Shown here: one piece after another, positions 35,423-43,227 of the stretch
Layout of the letters: each line of letters begins with the position of its first letter
Position numbering within the stretch: the first letter of the stretch is position 1
Assembly (NCBI GenBank): GCA_040768665.1
Contig: JAXGMN010000012.1
Location: 248,001-312,000, forward strand
DNA length: 64,000 bases
Direction: 5' to 3'
Source of the DNA: JABWBD01 sp040768665
Lineage (GTDB): Bacteria; Planctomycetota; Planctomycetia; Pirellulales; Thermoguttaceae
The notes under the pieces: model-generated
The model's input: only the letters and a program-made list of their open reading frames with translations
Told to the model about the DNA's origin: nothing
Databases searched by the model: none
Position numbers and translations under genes: made by a program

Positions 35423-38400
35423 ATGCCGGCGAAAAAAAAGAAGCAACTCGGCTCGTCCGAGTTTCGTACGGTTGCAGGCGAGGCGTTTCGGGGAGTGGTC
35501 AACAGCTCTGACACGGGCGAAAACACGCGATTCTGCGAGGGTCTCGCTGGCATTTGTCTCCCCGATAGTAAAGCCTTGCTAGCCATGCGCGAGCGATACC
35601 TGGCCACCGGCAACGACGAAGCTGGGGTCCGCCCCGTCGTGCTGGAGTCGTGGCAGCGGTGTCGAGCGCATGGCCTGAACCCGCGTGTCCTGTGCAGGCA
35701 GAGTCCCGATCGAGAGCTCCTCGCTGTGGCCCGCCGCGAGAGCCACGCTTTACTTTCCGCTGCCGAACCTCTGCTGGCGCTGGCGCACCAAACCCTCGCA
35801 GATCAGCCCCATTTGCTCGCCTTATCGGATGCAAACGCCCGTATCCTGCGACTCTGGACCGATCCTCTCACTCAAGGCGCGGGCAACGAGGCCTGCAATC
35901 TTTTCGAGGGCGCAAGCTGGAGCGAACGCGACGTGGGCTGTAACGGCATCGGCACGTGCCTGCACGTCGCGGAGCCGGTCATTCTTATCGGTCCAGAACA
36001 CTTTCAGGAGGAGTACGTTGGTTGGACCTGCATTGGCGTCCCCTTGAAGACTTCGGACGGCTCGGTCATCGGAGCACTGGACCTGTCCGTTCCCAACCCT
36101 CACGTCCGCCCCCACACCTGGGGCTGGATTCTCTCGGTTGCCGCGACGATCGAGGTCGCAGTGGCAGCTCAGGACGGCGGCGACGCTCCGGCGCTGCTCC
36201 CGCCCGATTTGGCCAACCCGTTGAACACCGTGCGCGGCGTGTTGGACCTGCTGGTGCGGCAACTGCGGCTCTCTCCTCCCCACTCGCACTTTGTCGAAGA
36301 AGCCCGACGCGATCTCGACACGGCGGACCAGGGCCTGCGCCTGGCGATGAGCGCGCTGGCGCGTACCCAGCAGGAGCTTGTCCAGCAGCGCGAAGCCTTG
36401 GCTATGGATGTAACCGAGCGTAAGCTGGCCGAGGAGTCGCTGCGCGAGAGCGAGCGCAGGTTCCGAGAGGTGCTCGAGAATTCGCTCGATGCAGCCTACC
36501 GGCGCGATCTCCGAACGGACACCTATGACTATGTCAGCCCCGTAATCAAAAAAGTATTCGACATTGAACCGGATGTCCTTCAGTCCATGTCGGTTGCGCA
36601 GCTTATCGCACGCATCCATCCTGACGATCGTGACGACGTAACAAGTGCAATTGAGAAAGGCATCGCGGCGGGGGCGGGCCGGGTCGAGTACCGATTCCAA
36701 GGAGACGACGGGCAATATCGTTGGCTTGCCGATCACTTCACCGTCCAGAAGGACCCGGACGGAAAGCCGATCTCCCGCGGCGGGATTGTGCGGGAGATCA
36801 CCGAACTGCGGAAGGCACAGGACGCGCTGAAGGAAGACGACCGCCGCAAGGACGAATTCCTCGCCATGTTAGGTCACGAGTTGAGGAATCCACTGGCGGC
36901 GATCACCACCGGACTGCGGCTCCTGCGGTCTCCCAACGCCCAGCAGCACGAATGGGTCAAGGATTCGATCGAGCGCCAGACGAAGCAATTGGTCAGCCTG
37001 GTCGACGACCTCCTTGACATCTCTCGAATCACCCGCGGCAAGATCCAGTTGCGCTCCCAAATCATCGACCTGCGGACGATTGCCGACAGCGCTGCCGAAT
37101 CCACGGCGGATCTCATGGCCGAAAAGAAGCATGCCTTCACAGTCTCTCGTCCCGAGCGGCCGCTCTGGACCTTGGGCGACCCCACGCGTTTACAGCAGAT
37201 CATTGCCAATCTCCTGAACAACGCCGCCAAGTACACTCCTGACGGCGGGCGAATCGAACTGACCCTGGCTCGAGTGCACGACGAGGCCGTGATCACAGTC
37301 AAAGATAACGGAATAGGCATTCCGGCCGACATGCAGGAATCGATTTTCGAGCTGTTCGGCCAGGTCGATTCGGAGGCCCACCGCCCGCAGCAAGGCCTGG
37401 GCATCGGATTGAGCCTGGTAAAGAGGCTCGTCGGGCTTCATGGCGGACGGGTGAGTCTTGCCAGCGAAGGGCCCGGAAAAGGCACGGAGTTCACGGTGCG
37501 TTTGGCAATTGCCCAAGGAGCGGAGAACCTCGCGCACGATGCCCGGTCGCATGAACCGCCCGATGAGGAACCGCTCGACATCCTCGTCGTGGAGGACACC
37601 CGCGAAACGGCCCAGTTTCTGTCTGCGATTCTTCAGGACAAGGGCCACACGGTGCGCGTGGCGGAAACGGGAACCCGAGCTACGGAGCTGGCTGCCGAAC
37701 GACAGCCGGATCTCGTCCTCCTCGATATCGGCCTCCCAGACATCAGCGGCTATCAGGTGGCCGAAAAGCTTCGCAAGGAGCTCGGTTATCACCGTACGCT
37801 CATCCTAGCCGCGACCGGATATGGGCAGGAAAAAGACCGGCAGCGGTCCCGGCGGGCCGGCATCGATCATCACCTCGTGAAGCCGATTGAATACGAAGCA
37901 GTCGCCGTGCTGGTGAGAGAGTGGCGGAGAACGCCTCGTGGCGGTCCGCTGCCGGATGGCCCAAGGCCATCCGCGGAAGCAAGCTCTCCGGGTCCCGTGA
38001 GATCCGCGAGAATTCTTATCATTGATGACACGCGTGCGATTGCCCGAATGATGCAACAAATGTTGCAGGCGGATGGCTATCAGGCGGAAGTCGCGTTTGA
38101 CGGTCCAAGCGGCGTTGAAGTGGCAGGGCGGTTTCGGCCGGACCTCGTCTTGTGCGACCTCAACCTGCCCGGGGCAAGCGGATTCGACGTCTTGAAAGCC
38201 CTGAAGTCCGACGCGGCTCTCAACGGTACTCTCGTCGCGGCGATGACCGGGTATGATGGAGACGAATACAGGGAGCGAACATCTGCGGCAGGCTTCGACG
38301 CTCACCTGGTGAAGCCCATCGAAATGGAGCAAATCCAAGATTTGATTCGCCGTCTGGAGTCGTCAACGGTTGTCTCCTCCGGATACGGCCCCGGAAGGAA

Positions 38401-38461
38401 AGGGAGGGCTCCGGGTCGAAGCTATCCGGCGGGCACACGGAAGAGAAGGCCAACGGCATAG
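35423..38461 (+). CDS. Cytosolic hybrid sensor histidine kinase: GAF-PAS-HisKA-HATPase-REC-REC
   Basis: This 1012-residue protein starts at ATG 35423 with GGAA upstream. The N-terminus resembles the AcoR-type activator sensor region (VLESWQRCRAHGLNP, then the GAF core ERDVGCNGIGTCLHVAEPV, about residues 65-255). A PAS domain follows (RFREVLENSLDAAYR, about 345-460). HisKA has the phospho-His in EFLAMLGHELRNPLAA (about 484), and the ATPase has N, G1 and G2 boxes (LLNNAAKY, VKDNGIGIP, GLGIGLSLVKRLV). Two receivers follow: LVLLDIGLPD (about D766) and LVLCDLNLPGASG (about D909). No transmembrane helix is present. It lacks HPt and output domains; the adjacent HAMP-HPt protein could supply the relay. 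Confidence 0.92.
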   Translation: MPAKKKKQLGSSEFRTVAGEAFRGVVNSSDTGENTRFCEGLAGICLPDSKALLAMRERYLATGNDEAGVRPVVLESWQRCRAHGLNPRVLCRQSPDRELLAVARRESHALLSAAEPLLALAHQTLADQPHLLALSDANARILRLWTDPLTQGAGNEACNLFEGASWSERDVGCNGIGTCLHVAEPVILIGPEHFQEEYVGWTCIGVPLKTSDGSVIGALDLSVPNPHVRPHTWGWILSVAATIEVAVAAQDGGDAPALLPPDLANPLNTVRGVLDLLVRQLRLSPPHSHFVEEARRDLDTADQGLRLAMSALARTQQELVQQREALAMDVTERKLAEESLRESERRFREVLENSLDAAYRRDLRTDTYDYVSPVIKKVFDIEPDVLQSMSVAQLIARIHPDDRDDVTSAIEKGIAAGAGRVEYRFQGDDGQYRWLADHFTVQKDPDGKPISRGGIVREITELRKAQDALKEDDRRKDEFLAMLGHELRNPLAAITTGLRLLRSPNAQQHEWVKDSIERQTKQLVSLVDDLLDISRITRGKIQLRSQIIDLRTIADSAAESTADLMAEKKHAFTVSRPERPLWTLGDPTRLQQIIANLLNNAAKYTPDGGRIELTLARVHDEAVITVKDNGIGIPADMQESIFELFGQVDSEAHRPQQGLGIGLSLVKRLVGLHGGRVSLASEGPGKGTEFTVRLAIAQGAENLAHDARSHEPPDEEPLDILVVEDTRETAQFLSAILQDKGHTVRVAETGTRATELAAERQPDLVLLDIGLPDISGYQVAEKLRKELGYHRTLILAATGYGQEKDRQRSRRAGIDHHLVKPIEYEAVAVLVREWRRTPRGGPLPDGPRPSAEASSPGPVRSARILIIDDTRAIARMMQQMLQADGYQAEVAFDGPSGVEVAGRFRPDLVLCDLNLPGASGFDVLKALKSDAALNGTLVAAMTGYDGDEYRERTSAAGFDAHLVKPIEMEQIQDLIRRLESSTVVSSGYGPGRKGRAPGRSYPAGTRKRRPTA

Positions 38462-38619
38462 CCCACCAGTGCGCTGGCCATCTCGATGGCAGCCAGTTCC
38501 ATGCCGTCCGGCACGGGGCGCCCGTTGGTCATTCGCGCCTTATATGCTCCAAACGCGACCAGGCCTCGGACCTGAAGTTTGTCGCCAATAATCCGGGCGA
38601 CTGGACGATGCACTGCCAT
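38422..38619 (-). CDS. Small hypothetical protein antisense to the kinase 3' end
   Basis: This 65-codon frame (MAVHRPVARIIGDKLQVRGL, then VAFGAYKARMTNGRPVPDGM, then a hydrophobic end ALVGYAVGLLFRVPAG) overlaps the last 40 bases of the histidine kinase. Codon third positions are GC-rich and the composition looks protein-like, with a possible C-terminal membrane helix. A GGTGG sits before ATG 38619. There is no family match, so this is tentative. The rest of the 38462-38864 gap shows nothing clear. Confidence 0.35.
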   Translation of the reverse strand: MAVHRPVARIIGDKLQVRGLVAFGAYKARMTNGRPVPDGMELAAIEMASALVGYAVGLLFRVPAG

Positions 38620-38864
38620 ATGGTCCACCATATGATGAATCACATGACGAGAAGCCGGCTACATCATGTGGCTGGCGTGAGATTGGAGTCTCCTTGGGGG
38701 TGACTCAAGAGTACCATCTCCATCTGACGGTCAAGCACTCGATGGCATGTTGAGCACATGGTAGCGAATGGACTGAACAGAAGTGAACAAAGATAACAGA
38801 GATGATCTCTCTGTTACCTCTGTTCTCTCCTGTTCCATCAGATCGGCTTCCGGCAAAAGCTCGC

Positions 38865-39473
38865 TTACGGTGTGGGATCAACAAAGACGTGAATCGCAGC
38901 AAGGGCCAGAGCAAGAATCCCTGCAAAAATCGGTACAAACACACTCGAGCGAACCTTGAGCAGTCCCGGCAGCGTCAGTTCCCCTCGATTTCCCCACGGC
39001 TCGACATTCCGGCTGAGCCAGGCCGAAGCCTCAGCAAAAACGTACGATCCGGCCATCAGACCGAGAATGACGGCGATCGCGTCGTAATTGCCCTGGCCCA
39101 AGGCGGTTGCGGTCGTGCCCGGGCAGTACGCCGCCAGGGCAAAGCCGATGCCGAAGACGACGCCGCCCAGGACATTCGCAGCATAACGGGTGGGTTTAAT
39201 GTGAAGCTTGACCAGCCCGCGGCTGTGCATCCAGGAGATGCCGAGCATTCCCACGACCACGGCCGAAAGCATCACCTTGACGACCGTAAAGTCCTCCAGC
39301 AGCAGCACACCGATGAGGACTTCGTACTTGCCCACCCCGCCTTTCTGCAACAGGAATCCAAAGATGATCCCGAAGAGCAGTCCCAGGGCGAGTTGACCCG
39401 TGCGGGTCGCGGGCGGCCCGGCAGGCTGCTCGCTAGGTTGGCTCGCTCTGTCTTCCGTCGCTTGTTCTGCCAT
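38865..39473 (-). CDS. YeeE/YedE-family sulfur transporter half (B type, second pair)
   Basis: This 202-residue membrane protein has about five helices. YeeE/YedE landmarks are LALGLLFGIIFGFLLQKGGV, VGKYEVLIGVLLLEDFTVVK and ANVLGGVVFGIGFALAAYCP followed by GTTATALGQG. The Cys in AAYCPGT is the conserved cysteine that in TsuA-type thiosulfate transporters hands sulfur across the membrane. It pairs with the next gene upstream (39490-40089), which carries the other half; a full YeeE is about 350 residues. ATG 39473 follows the upstream stop by 16 bases. Confidence 0.87.
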   Translation of the reverse strand: MAEQATEDRASQPSEQPAGPPATRTGQLALGLLFGIIFGFLLQKGGVGKYEVLIGVLLLEDFTVVKVMLSAVVVGMLGISWMHSRGLVKLHIKPTRYAANVLGGVVFGIGFALAAYCPGTTATALGQGNYDAIAVILGLMAGSYVFAEASAWLSRNVEPWGNRGELTLPGLLKVRSSVFVPIFAGILALALAAIHVFVDPTP

Positions 39474-39489
39474 GATCCGCTCTGCAAGC

Positions 39490-40089
39490 TTAGAGATAAA
39501 AAAGGAGCATGGCGGTGGGCACACCGCCAACAAAGAATCCGATCAGGGCAATCCAGGACCCGAGTGAGAGCTGCAGGGCTCCGCTGATCCCGTGGCCGCT
39601 GGTGCACCCACCGGCCAGTCGCGCTCCGAAGGCCATGACGCCGCCGCCCAAGAAGCCGACCGCTAGCCGCAGCCAGACGCTCTCGCCGAATCGCTCCACC
39701 CACAGCGGCGGAAGCCAGCGGCCGGTGATTTGTCCACCCGAGAGTGCGGCCAGGAAAGAGCCTGCCACCACTCCTGCGATCAGCATCACCTCCCAGCCGA
39801 TCTTCGGCTCCTTCTTCGCGGCGTAGAATTGCAGCGATTTCGTGTGGCGAGGAGCCACCGCTTCGCCGATCAGCCCTGCCACGCGGGCGTAGGCCGTCGA
39901 GGCGCCCAGCGGCTTGTCGCTGAAGTAGAACGTGAGCATGCTCAACACGCCGATCAGCGCGCCGACCAGGTAAGGCGACCAGGCAGGCCCGGTCGTACCC
40001 GGGTCGACTGTCCCGGTCTGGGCCATCGCCGAGAGAGGCACCAGCGCGATCGCGGCGGTTGCGCTCGTGATGAAAACTGGTCGTTTCAT
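39490..40089 (-). CDS. YeeE/YedE-family sulfur transporter half (A type, second pair)
   Basis: This 199-residue membrane protein starts MKRPVFITSATAAIALV, followed by WSPYLVGALIGVLSMLTFYF. It ends with the conserved GARLAGGCTSGHGISGALQL, the cysteine motif of the YeeE/YedE sulfur-transport family. With the preceding-listed half it would form one complete transporter. The start is three bases after the TAA of the CstB-like gene. Predicted role: import of thiosulfate or another reduced sulfur species to or from the persulfide-handling enzyme. Confidence 0.88.
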   Translation of the reverse strand: MKRPVFITSATAAIALVPLSAMAQTGTVDPGTTGPAWSPYLVGALIGVLSMLTFYFSDKPLGASTAYARVAGLIGEAVAPRHTKSLQFYAAKKEPKIGWEVMLIAGVVAGSFLAALSGGQITGRWLPPLWVERFGESVWLRLAVGFLGGGVMAFGARLAGGCTSGHGISGALQLSLGSWIALIGFFVGGVPTAMLLFYL

Positions 40090-40091
40090 TC

Positions 40092-41492
40092 TTACTTCCC
40101 ATCTTCCACCGGGAATCCGGCGTTGGTCCATGCCTTGTAGCTTCCCGGGATATTGCGAACGTCGGAAAAACCGGCACGCTGAAGCATGCTGGCAGCGAGA
40201 CTCGCCCGGTATCCGCTGGCACAATAGGTTGCCACCGGCTTGCTGCGGTCGATCTTGGGCATCTCTTCTTTGAGATCACCCACGTAATGGTAATGCGCCC
40301 CGGGAATCCGGCCGCTCTTCCATTCGCTGGGGGAGCGGACATCGAGCAGTTGCACGCCGTCGGCCTTTTCTTTCACTTCATGGACGGTCATCTGAGGGGT
40401 CTTCTGCAGCGGCAGCCCCGCGTTTTGCCACATCTTCATGCCGCCGACGAGATAGCCGGCGAATCGGGTGAACCCGGTTCGCCACAGCAGTGCGACGATT
40501 CGCGGAAGCTGGAAATCCTCCTCCAGCACCAGCAGGATCGGCTCGGCCGGATCGAGCATGTCGCCCGCCCACACGGAGAGCTCGTTGCGGGTGCCGCCGA
40601 TGTTGATCGCCCCGGCAATGTGGCCGCCCCCGAAGGCGTGCATCGAGCGGACGTCGAGAATCTGCACGTCGTCGCGCCCTGCCATCTTGCGGAACTGCGC
40701 GGGGGGAAGCCCCGGGCAGGCCGGCAAGTGGCCGATCAGGGGTGGGCCGGCGGAGTTGACTTTCTTCAACCGCGGATAATGGGCGGGCACCGGCGGGGCG
40801 CCTTCCTTGACGAACTTTTTGAACTTCTCGAAGTCGTCGATCTGCAAGAAGTCGTTGAAGCGGCGTTCGTATCCTATCGTGCTCATGGGCCGATCGCCGA
40901 TATCGGCCCCGCAGGCCGAGCCGGCCCCGTGGCACGGGTAGATAATGACGCTGTCATCGAGCTTCAGGTAGAAGTCGCGCAGGGTATGGAACAACTGCTT
41001 CGTCAGTTCCTCGGTGCTTCCTTCACCGAGCAGGTCGGGGCGCCCGGCGGAACCGACGAACAGGGAGTCCCCGGTCAGCACTCCCCACGGGCGGTCTTTG
41101 CGGTCCTTTTCCGCCAGGACGAAGCCGACGTGCTCGGGCGTGTGTCCGGGCGTGTGCTGGACCTTGACGATCGTATCGCCGAAGGTGAACTCGTCGCCCG
41201 CGCGGATCCCTTCCTGTTCGAAGCCGTATTCGGCCCCGCCCTCGTGGCTGCAATAGACCTTCGCCCCCCCGAGCCTCTCGGCCAATTCGAGCGAACCGCT
41301 CATGAAGTCGGCGTGGATGTGTGTCTCGAAGATGTGCGTGATCGCGAGTTCCCGTTTTTGCGCGGCTTCGAGGTACACGTCGACATCGGGCCGCGGATCG
41401 ATCACCGCCGCGGTCCCCATGCTGTCGTCGCCGACCAGATATGAGAGTTGCGAAATTCCGTCTGCAAAATAGCTTTCAAACACGAGGCCCAT
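40092..41492 (-). CDS. cstB: CstB-like persulfide dioxygenase-rhodanese fusion
   Basis: This 466-residue protein has three domains. Residues 1-240 are a metallo-beta-lactamase-fold persulfide dioxygenase: FETHIHADFMSGSLELAE (metal His/Asp), HTPGHTPEHVGF and LTGDSLFVGSAGRPDL. Residues 265-365 are a rhodanese fold lacking the catalytic cysteine (LLVLEEDFQLPRIV), a pseudo-rhodanese. Residues 375-466 are an active rhodanese with the catalytic Cys in VATYCASGYRASLAA. This order, including the dead middle domain, is that of S. aureus CstB, which oxidises low-molecular-weight persulfides to thiosulfate. It sits between two YeeE pairs on one strand, so sulfide detoxification or sulfur import is likely. 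No CsoR-like regulator is adjacent. Confidence 0.9.
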   Translation of the reverse strand: MGLVFESYFADGISQLSYLVGDDSMGTAAVIDPRPDVDVYLEAAQKRELAITHIFETHIHADFMSGSLELAERLGGAKVYCSHEGGAEYGFEQEGIRAGDEFTFGDTIVKVQHTPGHTPEHVGFVLAEKDRKDRPWGVLTGDSLFVGSAGRPDLLGEGSTEELTKQLFHTLRDFYLKLDDSVIIYPCHGAGSACGADIGDRPMSTIGYERRFNDFLQIDDFEKFKKFVKEGAPPVPAHYPRLKKVNSAGPPLIGHLPACPGLPPAQFRKMAGRDDVQILDVRSMHAFGGGHIAGAINIGGTRNELSVWAGDMLDPAEPILLVLEEDFQLPRIVALLWRTGFTRFAGYLVGGMKMWQNAGLPLQKTPQMTVHEVKEKADGVQLLDVRSPSEWKSGRIPGAHYHYVGDLKEEMPKIDRSKPVATYCASGYRASLAASMLQRAGFSDVRNIPGSYKAWTNAGFPVEDGK

Positions 41493-41601
41493 GGGTCCAC
41501 CTCCCTTTTGAGACTTTTCATAATTTCAAACATGACCGCCGAACCGGCGCCGTACCAAGTCCGAATCGGCGCGCGGCCCGTTGGGCACAGCGGTTAAACG
41601 A

Positions 41602-42192
41602 TTATCCGGACGGCTGCTGGTGGCCGCGTACGCGAGGCCCTGCCCCCGCGTATCCACCCGGTCCGCGCCAGGCCAGCAGGAGAAACATGATCCCGACCAC
41701 TGCAGCCAAGATCGCGATCCATAGCCAGGACGAACTGCCCGTGACCTCTTGCAGCGTGAGTTTGCCGTAGTCTCCCCAGTTGCGAATCGGCTTCAGCCAC
41801 GGGTGTGCGGCGACGAAGATGCCGGAGCCGACCAGCCCGCCGAGCACGCCGAAGATCGCGTCGCGCCGCCCCTCGCCGCAGGCGGCCACGCTGGTGCCGG
41901 GACAGTAGCCCAGCAGGGCCATGCCGATCCCGAACAGCGCACCGCCCAAGAGCACGCCTCCGAGCAGTAACGGCCTGATGTGCAGGTTCGCCCACCCGGC
42001 CGGTTGCATCGCATAGACTCCGATCGCCCCGACCAGGACGGCCGTAGCCATGATCTTCAGGACCGTGAAGTCCTTCAACAGAAACTGGCCGATGATCACG
42101 CGGTATTTTGCCACGCGGCCTTTCTGCAACAGAAATCCGAAAACGATTCCCGTCACCAGCCCCAAGAACAGACGCGGAAGCGGCTCAAACAT
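41602..42192 (-). CDS. YeeE/YedE-family sulfur transporter half (B type, first pair)
   Basis: This 196-residue membrane protein starts MFEPLPRLFLGLVTGIVFGF and continues LLQKGRVAKYRVIIGQFLLK and GGALFGIGMALLGYCPGTSV. It is a paralogue of the gene at 38865-39473, sharing LLQKG, AKY/GKY and YCPGT. Its start lies inside the last codons of the upstream A-type half (eight-base overlap), so the two are tightly coupled. The conserved Cys in GYCPGT is present. The C-terminus ends in a Gly/Arg-rich tail rather than a helix. Confidence 0.87.
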   Translation of the reverse strand: MFEPLPRLFLGLVTGIVFGFLLQKGRVAKYRVIIGQFLLKDFTVLKIMATAVLVGAIGVYAMQPAGWANLHIRPLLLGGVLLGGALFGIGMALLGYCPGTSVAACGEGRRDAIFGVLGGLVGSGIFVAAHPWLKPIRNWGDYGKLTLQEVTGSSSWLWIAILAAVVGIMFLLLAWRGPGGYAGAGPRVRGHQQPSG

Positions 42193-42715
42193 GGCGCCGG
42201 CTCTCCTTCCCATACAGTGCGAATACGGTGATGATGCCGGCCACAACGAAAGCCGCGCTGAACACGATGCTCGAGACGGCCAATTGCAGGTTGCCGCTGA
42301 TGCCGTGCCCGCTGGTGCAGCCGCCCGCCAATCTAGCGCCGAAAAGCATCACCGCCCCTCCCACCGCGGCCACGAGGATCCGCTTGCCGCGGCTGCTGCC
42401 GAAGCGCGTCTCCCAAAGCGGCGGGACCCAATAGCGCTCGCGGTCTCCCGACATCCGGGAACTCAGAACGGCCCCCAGGAAAACCCCCAGCACCAGCATC
42501 CATTCCCAGTCGACCTTGGGACTTTCCTCCTGGAAATAGCTATGCCCTGCCGCCCAACCGGGCGCGACGGCCTTCATGACCAGTGCCGAGGTATATTCGA
42601 ATGCGGTCGTAATGCCCAGCGGATGATCCGCCGTGGCGAAAGCGAACCAACTCAGCACACCGATCGCCGCGCCGACCGCGTACGGCGACCAGCTTCGAGC
42701 AGTAAGTGGATTCAT
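42185..42715 (-). CDS. YeeE/YedE-family sulfur transporter half (A type, first pair)
   Basis: This 176-residue membrane protein starts at ATG 42715, with GGAGG five bases upstream. It contains WSPYAVGAAIGVLSWFAFAT and the signature FGARLAGGCTSGHGISGNLQ, as in its paralogue at 39490-40089. It lacks the N-terminal signal-like extension of that copy. First gene of the five-gene sulfur operon running to 38865. The gap upstream (42716-43227) separates it from a divergent SLC13-type permease and holds no recognised gene. Confidence 0.88.
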   Translation of the reverse strand: MNPLTARSWSPYAVGAAIGVLSWFAFATADHPLGITTAFEYTSALVMKAVAPGWAAGHSYFQEESPKVDWEWMLVLGVFLGAVLSSRMSGDRERYWVPPLWETRFGSSRGKRILVAAVGGAVMLFGARLAGGCTSGHGISGNLQLAVSSIVFSAAFVVAGIITVFALYGKESRRHV

Positions 42716-43227
42716 AAAAACCTCCGGATCGTTTGACGGCCACAAATGCCGATGGTGCCGCTGGTGGCCTATTCGCGCCGCCACCTGCATTTAAGCGAAT
42801 TCCGTGCCGCAACGGCCGGCCTGCGGACCCTGTCCGCCGCTGCGAGCCTGGATTCGTCGAATGCTATGCAAGTTGCTTGCCATTCTGACGCCCGGAACGA
42901 CATTCTGTCCTGTCGTCGTTTCGAAGATATCGCATGAGATCAGGGCATTTTTGCCAATCGCCTTTGCGATAAACCATCGCCTTCCACGCTTCGAGTCTTC
43001 GCAGATCGTCTCGCTTGGCAAGTGCTGTGCGACGCGGACTTGCGACGGTGAGGCGAATGGCACTGGCCATCCGCTGTTGCTTCCCAAGCTTTCTCCGCGA
43101 ACAGCCGATTCCAAACGGCCTTACGCAGCCACAGGAATGGAGTTTGCGGTGAAGCACTGCGAGACTTGAATGGCCGCTGCCCTGGAAAGCGGCTTCTGCG
43201 GGTCGCCTGGGACTTCGGAATTGCCGG

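Noticed and set aside
42864..43157. 97-codon minus-strand frame upstream of the sulfur operon
   Set aside because: The C-terminal half looks protein-like (RRLEAWKAMVYRKGDWQKC), but there is no family match or good start; it might be a decayed gene.
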